Positions 55,480 through 64,000 of a stretch of 64,000 nt of DNA are shown here, in pieces; positions within the stretch are counted from its first letter, which is position 1, and each line of letters starts with the position of its first letter. The stretch covers positions 124,001 through 188,000 of the forward strand of contig NZ_JALGRF010000001.1 of NCBI RefSeq assembly GCF_022815725.1. The letters run 5' to 3'. The position numbers and the translations under genes are program-made. The stretch is from Streptomyces sp. APSN-46.1 (GTDB lineage: Bacteria > Actinomycetota > Actinomycetes > Streptomycetales > Streptomycetaceae). The notes below the pieces were generated by a model. That model saw only the letters and a list, made by a program, of their open reading frames with translations. It did not search any database and was not told the DNA's origin.

Positions 55480-56840
55480 CGGGTCCCCTCCGTGCGGTCG
55501 CCGTTGCCGTTGCCGTTGCCATCGCCGGCACCGCGCCCGACGGGAACGTGCAACAGCACCCGCGCGGCCCTGCGGCCGCTCGCGTCCACCACGTCCAGCC
55601 GCCAGCCGTCCAGCTCCAGGCTGTCGCCGACCGCCGGGATCCGGCCCAGCGCCGTCGCCATCAGACCGGCCAGGGTCTCGTACGGACCGTCCGGCACCCG
55701 CAGTCCGATCCGCCGGAGCTGATCGGTGCGCGCCGCCCCGTCCGCGGAGTAGAGGGCGCGGCCGGAGGCGTCCGTACCGGCGGGGGCCAGGTCCGGTGTC
55801 TCGTGCGGGTCGTGTTCGTCGCGGACCTCGCCCACGACCTCCTCGACGATGTCCTCCAGCGTGGCCACACCGGCCGTACCGCCGTACTCGTCGATCACCA
55901 CGGCCATCGTCCGCTTGCCCGACAGCCGGTCCAGCAGCCGGTCCACGGTCAGCGACTCGGGTACGAGGAGCGGCTCGCGCAGCAGCTGGGAGACCGGGAT
56001 CCGGTGGCGTTCCTCGGCGGGCAGCGCCAGTACGTCCTTGATGTGGACCGTGCCCACGACGATGTCGAGACTGCCCCGGTAGACGGGGAAGCGCGACAGG
56101 CCGGTGGCCAGGGTCGCGTTCGCCACGTCCTCGGCGGTGGCCTGCACATCGAGGGCGGTGACCTGGACGCGCGGGGTCATCACGTTCTCCGCGGTCAGGT
56201 CGGCCAGGTTCAGGGTCCGCACGAACAACTCGGCCGTGTCCTTCTCCAGCGCGCCGGCCTTGGCGGAGTGCCGCGCCAGCGCCACCAGCTCCTTGGGGCT
56301 GCGCGCGGAGGCCAGCTCCTCGGCCGGCTCCAGCCCGAACCGGCGCACCGTGCGGTTCGCCGTGCTGTTCAGATGCCCGATGAACGGCCTGAAGGCCCGG
56401 CTGAAGACCCGCTGCATGGTCGCCACGCGCTTGGCGACGGCCAGCGGGGAGGAGATCGCCCAGTTCTTCGGCACCAGCTCGCCCACGACCATCAGGACCA
56501 CGGTCGAGAGCACGGTGCTCAGGACCAGGGCGGTGGAGGAGGCGGCAGCCGACGACAGCCCCATGGCCTTGAACGGCCCCTGGAGCAGGGCGGCGATCGA
56601 GGGCTTGGAGATCATGCCGATGACCAGGCCCGTCACCGTGATGCCGAGCTGGGCGCCGGAGAGCTGGAAGGTCAGGCCGCGGACGGCTTCGAGGGCGCTG
56701 TCCGCGCCGCGCTCGCCCCGCTCCACGGCCCGTTCGAGCCCGCTGCGCTCGACGGTGGTCAGCGAGAACTCGGCCGCGACGAAGACTCCGCAGGCAATGC
56801 AGAGCAGGAGCGCCACGACGAGCAGGAGCACTTCGGTCAT
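55476..56840 (-). CDS. CNNM/CBS-domain membrane protein with CorC domain (first of pair)
   Basis: A 454-residue paralogue of the next gene. DUF21/CNNM helices cover residues 1-180 (FVAAEFSLTTVERSGLERAV; VVGELVPKNWAISSP near 120), the CBS pair lies at about 215-335 (VMTPRVQVTALDVQATAEDV; SRFPVYRG; VVIDEYGGTAGVATLEDIVE), and a CorC_HlyC domain follows (DGPYETLAGLMATALGRIP). The C-terminus ends in a Gly-Asn repeat tail, GDGNGNGNGD, from a 6-bp repeat. The pair is typical of actinobacteria and may act in divalent cation or sodium homeostasis. Confidence 0.9.
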   Translation of the reverse strand: MTEVLLLVVALLLCIACGVFVAAEFSLTTVERSGLERAVERGERGADSALEAVRGLTFQLSGAQLGITVTGLVIGMISKPSIAALLQGPFKAMGLSSAAASSTALVLSTVLSTVVLMVVGELVPKNWAISSPLAVAKRVATMQRVFSRAFRPFIGHLNSTANRTVRRFGLEPAEELASARSPKELVALARHSAKAGALEKDTAELFVRTLNLADLTAENVMTPRVQVTALDVQATAEDVANATLATGLSRFPVYRGSLDIVVGTVHIKDVLALPAEERHRIPVSQLLREPLLVPESLTVDRLLDRLSGKRTMAVVIDEYGGTAGVATLEDIVEEVVGEVRDEHDPHETPDLAPAGTDASGRALYSADGAARTDQLRRIGLRVPDGPYETLAGLMATALGRIPAVGDSLELDGWRLDVVDASGRRAARVLLHVPVGRGAGDGNGNGNGDRTEGTR

Positions 56841-57007
56841 CGGTTGTTCACCTCCGTCCCATGATCAGTCAGGCGGAGGGGTCTCGCGCGATGTCCGGTA
56901 CGGCGGTGTCGGCTACTGGGAGGCTCGCCCATGGACGGACGCTCACACCTTTCCTTCATGGAAACGGTTCGTACAGGTGTCTCACATGGTAAAGGAGGGG
57001 CAAAGGT

Positions 57008-57183
57008 GGCGTGCCGGGTTCGACGGCTGGCGCTGCCACCTGTACCGGCTCGCCGTGCCCCCGGGCCATCGCCGGCGGGGCATCGGGTCGGCCCTGCTGG
57101 AGGCCGGCGAGGAGCGCTTCGTGGCGCTGGGCGGACGGCGCGCGGACGCGATGGTGCTCGACCTTCAAGCCGCTCACCGGTGA
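57008..57183 (+). pseudogene. GNAT acetyltransferase remnant
   Basis: A stretch of about 58 codons reads GFDGWRCHLYRLAVPPGHRR, RGIGSALLEAGEERFVALGG, RRADAMVLDLQAAHR and then stops. This is the central acetyl-CoA-binding half of a GNAT enzyme with the RRGIGSAL loop intact. The N-terminal half of the domain is absent: upstream residues (MVKEGQRWRA) do not fit a GNAT fold. The C-terminal strand is cut by TGA. It is probably the relic of a deleted acetyltransferase gene next to a methyltransferase. Confidence 0.7.
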
Positions 57184-57194
57184 TGGCCCGGCGA

Positions 57195-57890
57195 TTACCC
57201 GGAGCGTCCCTGCGGAGCCCCCTCGGCGGGCGGGCGCCGGGCCGTGCCGAGTACGCAGTAGGAGGAGGGCAGGGCGGGTCCGCTCTCCGGGAGCCGGATG
57301 CCGCGCACGGCCGTGATCTCGAACCCGGCCGCCTCGATCGCGGCCAGCGGCTCGCGCGCGGTGTGACAGCCACCGCACGCGCGCGGCCACACGGTGCGGT
57401 CTAGGAGGCGCTGGAAGGCGGCCATGCCGCGGCCGGGGGCGAGGCCGTGCTCGAAGAAGCGCAGCTCCCCGCCCGGGCGCAGGACGCGGTGCACCTCGGC
57501 CAGGGAGCGCGGCAGGTCGCGTACCGAACACAGCACGAGGGAGGCCACTGCCCCGTCGAAGGACTCGCTCTTGACCGGCAGGGCCTCGGCGACGCCCGGC
57601 ACCACATCGACGGGCACCTCGACGCGGGACCCCGCCTCCACGGCGTGACGGCGCAGGATGCGCTCCGGTTCGACCGCGACGACCTCGGACACCGCGCCCG
57701 GGTAGTGGGAGAAGTTGAGGCCGTTGCCCGCGCCGATCTCGATGACGCGGCCGGTGAGGCCGGTCAGGAGCTCGTCGCGGATTCTCGCGATCCCGGCGCG
57801 TGTATCGGCCTGCACGCTCACGCGGGCGTAGAAGCGGGCGAAGAGGGGGTGGTGGACCAGGTCCTTGGGCGCGCTGGTGCGGCGGGGCAT
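57195..57890 (-). CDS. Class I SAM-dependent methyltransferase
   Basis: A 231-residue methyltransferase. GAGGAGG lies 6 nt before the ATG at 57890, preferred over the ATG at 57905. Motif I GRVIEIGAGNGLNFSHYPG near residue 47, the acidic VVAVEPERILRR near 70, and the post-motif blocks FDGAVASLVLCSVRDL near 108 and EVHRVLRPGGELRFFEHGL near 133 are complete. It resembles the Methyltransf_11/UbiE-like group, including human METTL7-type proteins. Substrate unknown. Its 3' end meets the GNAT remnant tail-to-tail. Confidence 0.9.
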   Translation of the reverse strand: MPRRTSAPKDLVHHPLFARFYARVSVQADTRAGIARIRDELLTGLTGRVIEIGAGNGLNFSHYPGAVSEVVAVEPERILRRHAVEAGSRVEVPVDVVPGVAEALPVKSESFDGAVASLVLCSVRDLPRSLAEVHRVLRPGGELRFFEHGLAPGRGMAAFQRLLDRTVWPRACGGCHTAREPLAAIEAAGFEITAVRGIRLPESGPALPSSYCVLGTARRPPAEGAPQGRSG

Positions 57891-57991
57891 GGGGGGCCTC
57901 CTCATGCGGGTGGACGCATACCCTCATTGTCCCCCGGGAACGGGCGGTCATCCCGGGGCGAGGCCCCGTGTCCACCGCCCGTGTCCGTCAT

Positions 57992-58049
57992 CTCCGTGTC
58001 CGCAGGCCCGCGTCCGTCGGCTCCGTGTCCGCCGGCCCGCGTCCGGCCG
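57992..58049. repeat. 29-bp imperfect tandem duplication
   Basis: Two 29-bp units (57992-58020 and 58021-58049), each starting CTCCGTGTCCGC, follow one another in the 218-bp gap between the methyltransferase and bioD, with three differences. Shorter GTGTCCG units precede them. Confidence 0.75.
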
Positions 58050-58108
58050 CGGTGTCACTCAGTCAACTCCCGCCCCGGGGAGCGCTACCGCCGCCAGGTG
58101 AACCCGCG

Positions 58109-58855
58109 TCAGCCGGCGCGGACCCGCTCAGGCCGGCCAGGGGGCCAGGCGGCCAGGAACGCCTCCGGCGCCCAGGTGCCGTGCAGGGCCGGGGCCAGCC
58201 AGGTCGGAGCCGACGCGCGGAACGCGGAGGGCTCCAGCGCGCCCGAGCCCGCCGGAACCGCGCCGAGGAGGGGCAGTCCCGAAGCCCCGGGGAGGTCGGC
58301 CAGGTTGCACCGGCAGGCCAGGTCCGGAGCGGCCGGCCAGCTGCCGATCACCACGCCCAGCGCCTCCAGCCGCCGCGCCCGCAGGGCCTCGGCCGTGAGG
58401 GTCGTGGAGTTCAGGGTGCCGAGCGCCGCCGGGGCGACGACCAGGACCGGGGCCGCGAGGAGCCTGGCGGCGTCGGCCAGCGTGTGGCCCGCCTCGTCGA
58501 AGCGGACGAGGAGACCGCCGGCTCCCTCCACCAGGACCAGATCGTGGTCCAGCGAGAGCCGCCGCGCCGCCTCCGCGATCCGCGCGGGGGAGAGGGCGGG
58601 CAGACCCGAGCGACGGGCCGCCGTGTCCGGGGCCAAGGGCTCCGGGTAGCGGGCCAGTTCCAGCGCCGTCACCCCGGCCCCGGCCAGCCGCACCGCTTCC
58701 GCCGCGTCCCCGGGTTCCGTCGGCCCCACGCCCGTCTGGGCGGGCTTGAGGACCGCGACCGAGCGGCCGGCGGCCACGGCGGAGGCCGCGATCGCCGACG
58801 TGGCCACCGTCTTGCCGATTTCCGTGCCCGTACCGGACACGAAGAGCACCGGCAT
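58109..58855 (-). CDS. bioD: Dethiobiotin synthase
   Basis: A 248-residue ATP-dependent carboxylase that closes the ureido ring of dethiobiotin from 7,8-diaminopelargonate and CO2. The start [20 protein letters not shown] contains the P-loop GTGTEIGKT at residues 8-16. LKPAQTGV near residue 38 and [12 protein letters not shown] near 106 are the DAPA- and Mg-binding blocks. It begins 1 bp after the bioA stop (TGAGATG), so it is translated from the same message. Third gene of bioB-bioA-bioD. Confidence 0.95.
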   Translation of the reverse strand: MPVLFVSGTGTEIGKTVATSAIAASAVAAGRSVAVLKPAQTGVGPTEPGDAAEAVRLAGAGVTALELARYPEPLAPDTAARRSGLPALSPARIAEAARRLSLDHDLVLVEGAGGLLVRFDEAGHTLADAARLLAAPVLVVAPAALGTLNSTTLTAEALRARRLEALGVVIGSWPAAPDLACRCNLADLPGASGLPLLGAVPAGSGALEPSAFRASAPTWLAPALHGTWAPEAFLAAWPPGRPERVRAG

Positions 58856-58856
58856 C

Positions 58857-60191
58857 TCAGCCCTCCCGGGCCGCGGCGACCACCGCGCGGCAGATCCGGG
58901 CCACATCGGCGTCGCCGCTGACGAAGGGCGGCATCGTGTAGATCAGGTCGCGGAACGGGCGCAGCCAGACGCCCTCCCGGACCGCGGCCCGGGTCGCGGC
59001 CCACACGTCGACCGGGTGGTCCAGCTGGACGACGCCGATCGCGCCCAGCACGCGTACGTCCCGGACCCCGGGGACCGCGGAGGCCGCCGCGAGGCCCTCG
59101 CGCAGGCCGGCCTCGATCCGCTTGACCTCGCCCGCCCAATCCTGGCCGAGCAGCAGGTCGATGGAGGCCAGCGCCACCGCCGTGGCCAGCGGGTTGCCCA
59201 TGAAGGTCGGCCCGTGCGCGAGTACGGGGACCTCGCCCCGCGAGATCCCGTCGGCGACCCGCTCGGTGCACAACGTCGCCGCGAGGGTGAGGTAGCCGCC
59301 GGTCAGCGACTTGCCCAGGCACATGACATCCGGGGTGATCCCCGCGTGGTCCGCCGCGAAGAGCGCACCGGTGCGGCCGAAGCCGGTCGCGATCTCGTCC
59401 AGGATCAGCAGGACCCCGTACTCGTCGCACAGCTCGCGCAGCACCCGCAGGTAGCCGGGGTTGTGGAAGCGCATGCCGCCCGCGCCCTGCACCACCGGCT
59501 CCACGATGACCGCGGCCAGCTCGTCCGCGTGCGCGGCGATCAGGGAGCGCAGGTGGTCGGCGTACGCCGGGTCCACGGGCGTGTCGAAGCCGCCGGGCGG
59601 GGCGTCCGCGAAGACCTGCCGCGGCAGATGACCCTGCCACAGCTCGTGCATGCCGCCTTCGGGATCGCAGACGGCCATCGGCTGCCAGGTGTCCCCGTGG
59701 TAGCCGCCGCGCCAGGTCAGCAGCCGGGTCTTGCCCGATCGCCCCAGCGAACGCCAGTACTGCAGGCACATCTTGACCGCGACCTCGACGGACACCGAGC
59801 CCGAGTCGGAGAGGAAGACGTGCTCCAGCCCCGGCGGGGTGATCTCGACGAGTTTCGCGGCGAGCCGGACGGCGGGCTCGTGCGTGAGACCGCCGAACAT
59901 CACGTGCGACATACGGCCGAGCTGTGAGGTGGCGGCCTCGTTGAGCACCGGGTGGTTGTAGCCGTGGATCGCCGACCACCAGGAGGACATGCCGTCCACC
60001 AGCTCGTCCTGCCCCTGGGCGGGGGCGGCGAGCCGCAGCCGGACCCCCGAGGCGGAGGAGACGACGAGGGTTTCCTGCCGCCCGGGCATCGGGCCGTACG
60101 GGTGCCAGACGTGCTGCCGGTCCAGGTCGAGGAGTTCGGCGGTGTCCGACATCCGGTCGAGCGGGTCGTGCAGGGGGAACGGATCACGCAT
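58857..60191 (-). CDS. bioA: Adenosylmethionine-8-amino-7-oxononanoate aminotransferase
   Basis: A 444-residue PLP enzyme converting 7-keto-8-aminopelargonate to 7,8-diaminopelargonate with SAM as amino donor. [11 protein letters not shown] near residue 25 is the BioA-specific opening, [20 protein letters not shown] near 60, [15 protein letters not shown] near 145, [15 protein letters not shown] near 240, and the PLP Lys is in [16 protein letters not shown] near 275. The ATG at 60191 overlaps the end of bioB by 8 bp (ATGCGTGA); a start 14 codons later at MSDTAELL is possible. Translational coupling within the bio operon is likely. Confidence 0.95.
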   Translation of the reverse strand: MRDPFPLHDPLDRMSDTAELLDLDRQHVWHPYGPMPGRQETLVVSSASGVRLRLAAPAQGQDELVDGMSSWWSAIHGYNHPVLNEAATSQLGRMSHVMFGGLTHEPAVRLAAKLVEITPPGLEHVFLSDSGSVSVEVAVKMCLQYWRSLGRSGKTRLLTWRGGYHGDTWQPMAVCDPEGGMHELWQGHLPRQVFADAPPGGFDTPVDPAYADHLRSLIAAHADELAAVIVEPVVQGAGGMRFHNPGYLRVLRELCDEYGVLLILDEIATGFGRTGALFAADHAGITPDVMCLGKSLTGGYLTLAATLCTERVADGISRGEVPVLAHGPTFMGNPLATAVALASIDLLLGQDWAGEVKRIEAGLREGLAAASAVPGVRDVRVLGAIGVVQLDHPVDVWAATRAAVREGVWLRPFRDLIYTMPPFVSGDADVARICRAVVAAAREG

Positions 60192-61416
60192 TGGGGGCGA
60201 TGTCCGTCCCCGCGCCCCGTCGGCGCACCGCCACCAGGTCCGAGCGGACCTCGCCCGCGTCCGCCTGGGCGGGTACGGGCTCGTGCCCGGAGCAGCCGCC
60301 GCAGGCCGAGCCGCAGCCCGCCCCGGCGGAGGCCGAGGCGCTGTCGGAGGCACAGGCCGAGGCCGAGGCGGAACCGCAGACCCCGCCCGCGTGCGCCGCG
60401 GCCGTCGCCTCGGACCGGTGCGCGGGAAGGGTGGACGTACCGGCACCCTCCACCTCGAAACCGGCGTCCGCGATCATGTCGAGGTCGGCCTGCCCGGCCT
60501 GGCCCTCACTGGTGAGGTAGTCGCCCAGGAAGATCGAGTTGGCCAGGTGCAGCGCCAGCGGCTGCATCGTGCGCAGGTGCACCTCGCGGCCGCCCGCGAT
60601 CCGGACCTCCACGTCGGGGCAGACGAAGCGGACCATCGCCAGGATCCGCAGCGCGCGCTGCGGGGTGAGGTTCCACTCCTTCGCGAGCGGGGTGCCCTCG
60701 AAGGGGATCAGGAAGTTGACCGGCACCGAGTCGGCGTCGAGCTCGCGCAGCGCGTAGACGACGTCGACCAGGTCCTCGTCGCTCTCGCCCATGCCCGCGA
60801 TCAGGCCCGAGCAGGCCGACAGGCCCGCGGCGTGCGCCTTCTGCACGGTGTCGACACGGTCGGCGTACGTGTGGGTCTTGGTGATCTCCCCGTACGTCGC
60901 CTCGGAGGTGTTGAGGTTGTGGTTGTACGCGTCCGCGCCCGCGTCGCGCAGCCGCTCCGCCTGGCCGTCCGAGAGCAGGCCGAGGCACGCGCAGACCTCG
61001 ATGCCCTCGTTCCCCTCCTTGATGGCCTCGATGGTCTTGCCGACCCGGTCCACGTCCCGGTCCGTCGGTCCGCGCCCGCTCGCCACCAGGCAGACCCGCT
61101 TGGCGCCGCCCGCGACCCCGGCCGCGGCGGCCTTCGAGGCATCCTCCGGTTTCAGCCACGTGTACTTGAGGATCTCCGCCTTCGACCCCAGACGCTGGGA
61201 ACAGTAGGAGCAGTCCTCCGGGCAGAGCCCCGACTTCAGGTTGACCAGGTAGTTCAGCTTGACCCGACGTCCGAACCACTGGCGGCGCACCTTGCCGGCA
61301 GCGGCCACAACATCGAGCAGTTCGTCGTCAGAGGTCGCCAGTACGGCGAGCGCCTCTTCGCGGGTCGGCAGCTCACGCCGCAGCCCCTTGTCCACCAGGG
61401 TGTTCAGCAGGTCCAT
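60184..61416 (-). CDS. bioB: Biotin synthase with Cys-rich C-terminal extension
   Basis: A 410-residue radical-SAM enzyme that inserts sulfur into dethiobiotin. The ATG at 61416 gives [12 protein letters not shown]. The [4Fe-4S] motif is CPEDCSYC at residues 65-72 (C-x3-C-x2-C), followed by the usual SAM and dethiobiotin blocks ([31 protein letters not shown]) and the conserved [13 protein letters not shown]. About 60 extra residues follow. The tail is Ala/Ser/Cys-rich and holds five cysteines (347, 355, 368, 372, 375), the last three as CGSACGGC, the same spacing as the catalytic motif, then SGHEP and a basic end [11 protein letters not shown]. First gene of bioB-A-D, divergent from bioF. 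Confidence 0.95.
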   Translation of the reverse strand: MDLLNTLVDKGLRRELPTREEALAVLATSDDELLDVVAAAGKVRRQWFGRRVKLNYLVNLKSGLCPEDCSYCSQRLGSKAEILKYTWLKPEDASKAAAAGVAGGAKRVCLVASGRGPTDRDVDRVGKTIEAIKEGNEGIEVCACLGLLSDGQAERLRDAGADAYNHNLNTSEATYGEITKTHTYADRVDTVQKAHAAGLSACSGLIAGMGESDEDLVDVVYALRELDADSVPVNFLIPFEGTPLAKEWNLTPQRALRILAMVRFVCPDVEVRIAGGREVHLRTMQPLALHLANSIFLGDYLTSEGQAGQADLDMIADAGFEVEGAGTSTLPAHRSEATAAAHAGGVCGSASASACASDSASASAGAGCGSACGGCSGHEPVPAQADAGEVRSDLVAVRRRGAGTDIAPNA

Positions 61417-61501
61417 GGTGCCGATCCTGGACCACACGACCACTCCCGGCCAAGGAGGGATCGGACAACATGGCCGGAATGGAGTGTGTGTATCACCACA
61501 C

Positions 61502-61532
61502 CTGACACAGAGGTCACGACCATTAGGGTCGT
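61502..61532 (+). promoter_or_regulatory. bioF promoter with dyad over the -10
   Basis: CTGACA (61502-61507) and TAGGGT (61524-61529) are 16 bp apart. The -10 lies inside a perfect dyad ACGACC-ATTAG-GGTCGT (61516-61532). A repressor bound there would block bioF and, in this 159-bp gap, perhaps the divergent bioB promoter too. A looser GTGTG...CACAC dyad sits near 61480-61497. Confidence 0.6.
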
Positions 61533-61575
61533 TCGCAGGTCTGTGGACAGCCGACAAAACGCGAGGACCCCGCCG

Positions 61576-62745
61576 ATGCCCCAGCACACTCCCGACGCCG
61601 TGGACGTCTTCGCCTGGATCGACGAGGCCGAGCGGGCCCGCGAGCGGGCGGGACTCGTCCGGACACTGCGCCCCCGGGCGGCTTCCTCACCGCTGCTGGA
61701 CCTCGCGAGCAACGACTACCTCGGCCTGTCCCGCCATCCCGAGACCGTCACGGGGGCACGGGAGGCCGCCGAGCTCTGGGGCGCGGGCGCCACCGGATCG
61801 CGCCTCGTCACCGGTACGACCGAGCTCCACGCCGAGCTGGAGCGGGAGCTCGCCGACTTCTGCGGTTTCGAGGCCGCGTTGGTGCTGTCCTCGGGTTACG
61901 CCGCCAACCTCGCCGCCGTCACCGCGCTCAGCGACCGGGGCACCCTGGTCGTCTCCGACGCCGGGAACCACGCCTCGATCGTCGACGGCTGCCGGCTCTC
62001 GCGCGCCGAGACCGCCGTCATCCCGCACGCCGACCCGGACGGAGCGCGCAAGACGCTCGCGGCGCACGACGGCCGGGCCCTGCTCGTCAGCGACTCGGTG
62101 TTTTCCGTGGACGGGGACGCCGCGCCGCTCGCCGGCTATGCCGCCGCCGCCCGGGACGAGGGCGCGGCCCTGCTCGTGGACGACGCGCACGGGCTGGGCG
62201 TACTGGGCGAGGGCGGACGCGGCGCGCTGCACGCGGCCGGGCTCGCGGGCGGACCCGGCGTGGTCGCCACGCTGACGCTCTCGAAGTCACTGGGCAGCCA
62301 GGGCGGCGCCGTGCTTGGGCCGGCCAAGGTGATCCGGCACCTGGTCAACACGGCCCGGACCTTCATCTTCGACACCGGGCTCGCCCCGGCCGCCGCCGGC
62401 GCGGCGCTGGCGAGCCTGCGCCTGCTCCGGCGGGAACCGGAACGGGCCGGACTGGCCCGCGAGGTGGCCGCCCAGCTGTACGGACGGCTCACCGCGTCCG
62501 GCCTGACCGCGGCCCGGCCGGACGCGGCCGTGGTGTCGGTACGGGCCCCGTCGGCTTCGGCGGCACTGCGCTGGGCCGCCGACTGCCGCGAGGCAGGTCT
62601 GTCCGTGGGGTGCTTCCGGCCGCCGTCGGTGCCGGACGGTATTTCCCGGCTGCGACTGACCGCTCGGGCCGATCTCACGGGGGACGAGATCAACCGGGCC
62701 GTGGAGACGATCCTGCGGACCGCTCCGGCCGGAGCCACGGACTAG
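61576..62745 (+). CDS. bioF: 8-Amino-7-oxononanoate synthase
   Basis: A 389-residue PLP-dependent acyl-CoA:alanine synthase making 7-keto-8-aminopelargonate from pimeloyl thioester and alanine. [15 protein letters not shown] near residue 39, [20 protein letters not shown] near 70, and [12 protein letters not shown] near 133 are typical. [14 protein letters not shown] near residue 200 binds the cofactor, and the Schiff-base Lys is in [17 protein letters not shown] near 235. GCGAGG precedes the ATG. It is transcribed away from bioB-bioA-bioD, so the whole set lies around one shared control region. Confidence 0.95.
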   Translation: MPQHTPDAVDVFAWIDEAERARERAGLVRTLRPRAASSPLLDLASNDYLGLSRHPETVTGAREAAELWGAGATGSRLVTGTTELHAELERELADFCGFEAALVLSSGYAANLAAVTALSDRGTLVVSDAGNHASIVDGCRLSRAETAVIPHADPDGARKTLAAHDGRALLVSDSVFSVDGDAAPLAGYAAAARDEGAALLVDDAHGLGVLGEGGRGALHAAGLAGGPGVVATLTLSKSLGSQGGAVLGPAKVIRHLVNTARTFIFDTGLAPAAAGAALASLRLLRREPERAGLAREVAAQLYGRLTASGLTAARPDAAVVSVRAPSASAALRWAADCREAGLSVGCFRPPSVPDGISRLRLTARADLTGDEINRAVETILRTAPAGATD

Positions 62746-62761
62746 CGGGGGACCGGCGGAG

Positions 62762-62986
62762 TTACGGGAGCCGGCGGTCCGCCCGGACACAGGCGAGGAA
62801 GCCGTCCCAGGCCGGCCCCGTGAAGAGCACGGCCGGGCCGTCCGTCCGCTTGGAGTCGCGGACGGCCAGCAGGCCGCCGCGGAGGGCGGCCGCTTCCACG
62901 CAGTTGTTCATTCCGGTGCTGCGGCTGCTGCGCCGCCACCGCGCGCTGATCAGAAGTCCGCCGGTGGATAAGGGGGTTGCGGACAC
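62762..62986 (-). CDS. DUF397 protein, partner of the XRE/DUF5753 regulator
   Basis: A 74-residue DUF397 protein. ISARWRRSSRSTGMNNCVEA followed by LLAVRDSKRTDGPAVLFT and WDGFLACVR is the complete family pattern (W-x-K/R-S-S-x-S, NCVE, VRDSK, LxFT, W-x-x-F). It starts 12 bp after the regulator stop. Such small acidic-to-neutral partners always accompany XRE/DUF5753 regulators in Streptomyces (as with bldB- and whiJ-type systems), and are thought to bind and modulate them. Confidence 0.9.
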   Translation of the reverse strand: MSATPLSTGGLLISARWRRSSRSTGMNNCVEAAALRGGLLAVRDSKRTDGPAVLFTGPAWDGFLACVRADRRLP

Positions 62987-62998
62987 GGGGGTGCCTCC

Positions 62999-63883
62999 TT
63001 ACGTGTCGTCAGCGAGTGAGCTGATGAGATCCGACGAGTCACGGGGCGGGAGGGCGTGGGCCTGGATGGCGCGGAACGCGGCACCGTATGCCTCGAGATC
63101 TTCCTTCCGCTCCAGATAGAGGCTACTCGTCAAATGGTCGAGTACCACCACATCCAGATCGGCGATGTCCGGAAATGAAAAAATAACGAACGGTCCTGTC
63201 AGGCCGAGATGGCCTCCCACGCTGAACGGCAGTACCTGCAAGCACACTTGGGGCAGCTGCGCCACCGCCGCCAGGTGCCGCAACTGCTCGGCCATCACCC
63301 CGGGGCCGCCGATCTGCCGGCGCAGCACCGCCTCGTCCAGTACGGCGCTCAGGTTCAGCGGCGGATCCGCCCGCAGGACGGACTGGCGGGCCAGCCGTAC
63401 CTCGACCAGCGCGTCCACCTTCGGCTCCGGTAGCCCGCCCAGCGCGGCCCGGGTCACGGCCCGCGCGTAGTCGGGAGTCTGCAACAGGCCGGGCACCACC
63501 GACAGTTCCACCGTGCGGGCCGACCGGGCGCCCGCCTCCAGGCTGATGAAGTCCCGGTACTCCTGCGGCAGCAGCCCCCGGTAGTCGTGCCACCACTCGC
63601 GGCCCCGACCGGTGTCGTCGCCCGGCCCGGGGCCGGCCGCGGAGGCTGACAGGGCCTCCAGCAGGGCACGCTGCTGGGCGCTCACCACATCCCCGTAGGC
63701 GTCGAGGAGCGACCGGATGTCCTCCGGTTTGACCCCGCTGCGCCCGGTCTCGATACGGCTGATTTTCGACTGGTGCCATCCGACGATCCGGGCCGCCTCA
63801 CCGCTGGTGAGTCCGGACCGGTCGCGCAGCGCGCGCAATTCCTCGCCGAGCTTGCGCCGACGTACCGCGGGACCGTGCTGCAT
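62999..63883 (-). CDS. XRE-family regulator with DUF5753 domain
   Basis: A 294-residue regulator. Residues about 10-70 are an XRE HTH (LGEELRALRDRSGLTSGEAA, RIVGWHQSKISRIETGRSGV). DUF5753 (Scr1-type) follows (ISLEAGARSARTVELSVVPG; LLQTPDYARAV; RLARQSVLR), with the C-terminal blocks LQVLPFSVGGHLGLTGPF and VVVLDHLTSSLYLERKEDLE. This matches the WhiJ/Scr1-like family found in tens of copies in Streptomyces. It is paired with the DUF397 gene immediately downstream. The pair has been compared to toxin-antitoxin systems and to developmental regulators. Confidence 0.95.
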   Translation of the reverse strand: MQHGPAVRRRKLGEELRALRDRSGLTSGEAARIVGWHQSKISRIETGRSGVKPEDIRSLLDAYGDVVSAQQRALLEALSASAAGPGPGDDTGRGREWWHDYRGLLPQEYRDFISLEAGARSARTVELSVVPGLLQTPDYARAVTRAALGGLPEPKVDALVEVRLARQSVLRADPPLNLSAVLDEAVLRRQIGGPGVMAEQLRHLAAVAQLPQVCLQVLPFSVGGHLGLTGPFVIFSFPDIADLDVVVLDHLTSSLYLERKEDLEAYGAAFRAIQAHALPPRDSSDLISSLADDT

Positions 63884-64000
63884 ACCCGCTCTCCTTCCAC
63901 CGGCACAGCTCGCACCAGTTTGCCGTCCAAATACGCTCTTCCGTAGCAGAGTTCACCGCATTGGGCGACAGATATATGCATATCTTGGAGTAACGGCAAC
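63884..64000 (-). other. AT-richer upstream region of the XRE/DUF397 operon
   Basis: About 117 bp to the window edge, less GC-rich than its surroundings, with ATATGCATAT (63972-63981) as a short palindrome. GGAAGGAGAG before the ATG at 63883 is the ribosome-binding site. It probably holds the promoter; a -10 could not be fixed. Confidence 0.4.

Noticed and set aside
61417..61575. Riboswitch in the bio control region
   Set aside because: No biotin riboswitch class is known to me, and the conserved elements of SAM or cobalamin riboswitches are absent; the dyads fit protein operators better.
63682..63999. Minus-strand frame reaching the right edge of the window
   Set aside because: It overlaps the XRE regulator HTH in another frame and its translation is low-complexity Arg/Ser; the XRE frame has full domain support.
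1..64000. Search for CRISPR arrays, tRNA/rRNA genes, insertion sequences, integrases and attachment sites
   Set aside because: No regularly spaced repeats with unique spacers, no tRNA T-loop with paired arms, and no transposase or integrase motifs were seen. The short tandem arrays have no spacers.

Overview
The window reads as chromosomal DNA of a Streptomyces or a close relative. It is very GC-rich, has strong third-position G/C bias and many GTG starts. Its families are typical of that genus: a divergent third EF-Tu, an XRE/DUF397 pair, a HipA-like kinase with DUF3037, an orphan family-5 solute-binding lipoprotein and a ROK regulator. I see no insertion sequence, prophage, CRISPR array, tRNA or rRNA gene. 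It looks like ordinary chromosome with many small transcription units.

Layout. 1-3.0 kb: a truncated secreted ammonia-lyase-fold protein, a THEP1-like NTPase and a ClC-type channel. 3.3-9.1 kb: a LysE exporter with its divergent LysR regulator, a PPOX-fold protein, an isochorismatase-fold protein without its catalytic triad, the HipA-like kinase/DUF3037 pair and two SDR reductases. 9.2-16.1 kb: orphan SBP, uracil-DNA glycosylase behind a DNA-damage-type promoter, small unknowns, DinB-like, Gfo/Idh/MocA and apolipoprotein N-acyltransferase. 16.1-25.2 kb: SnoaL-like, UppP next to a TVP38/TMEM64 protein, EF-Tu3, patatin, spermidine-synthase-like, MFS and a Gln/Pro-rich membrane protein. 25.5-32.6 kb: GH3 lipoprotein, DedA, two left-handed beta-helix proteins, EamA transporter with a divergent XRE-cupin regulator, CoA-binding protein. 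32.8-45.1 kb: YigZ, SbcD-SbcC, Lrp with divergent rhodanese, DUF885 protein, membrane ACT-GNAT fusion, PhoD, alpha/beta hydrolase. 45.4-54.3 kb: GntR and ROK regulators, a two-component system divergent from an ABC exporter, a second gene behind a damage-type promoter, PurB, SGNH hydrolase. 54.4-64.0 kb: paired CNNM/CBS proteins, a GNAT remnant, a methyltransferase, bioB-bioA-bioD divergent from bioF, and the DUF397/XRE pair.

Themes. DNA maintenance recurs: Ung, SbcCD, and two promoters resembling the RecA-independent damage promoter used by PafBC. Envelope lipid recycling is suggested by UppP beside a VTT-domain protein, a separate DedA, and Lnt. Biotin synthesis is complete from the BioF step onward, and BioB carries a cysteine-rich tail repeating its own C-x3-C-x2-C spacing. 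Several proteins keep a fold but have lost canonical catalytic residues: the ammonia-lyase homologue and the isochorismatase homologue. Short tandem repeats of 8 to 29 bp sit repeatedly at 3' ends and in intergenic gaps.

Functions are assigned by reading protein motifs only; no database search was run. Starts were chosen by ribosome-binding sites where visible and are otherwise uncertain.
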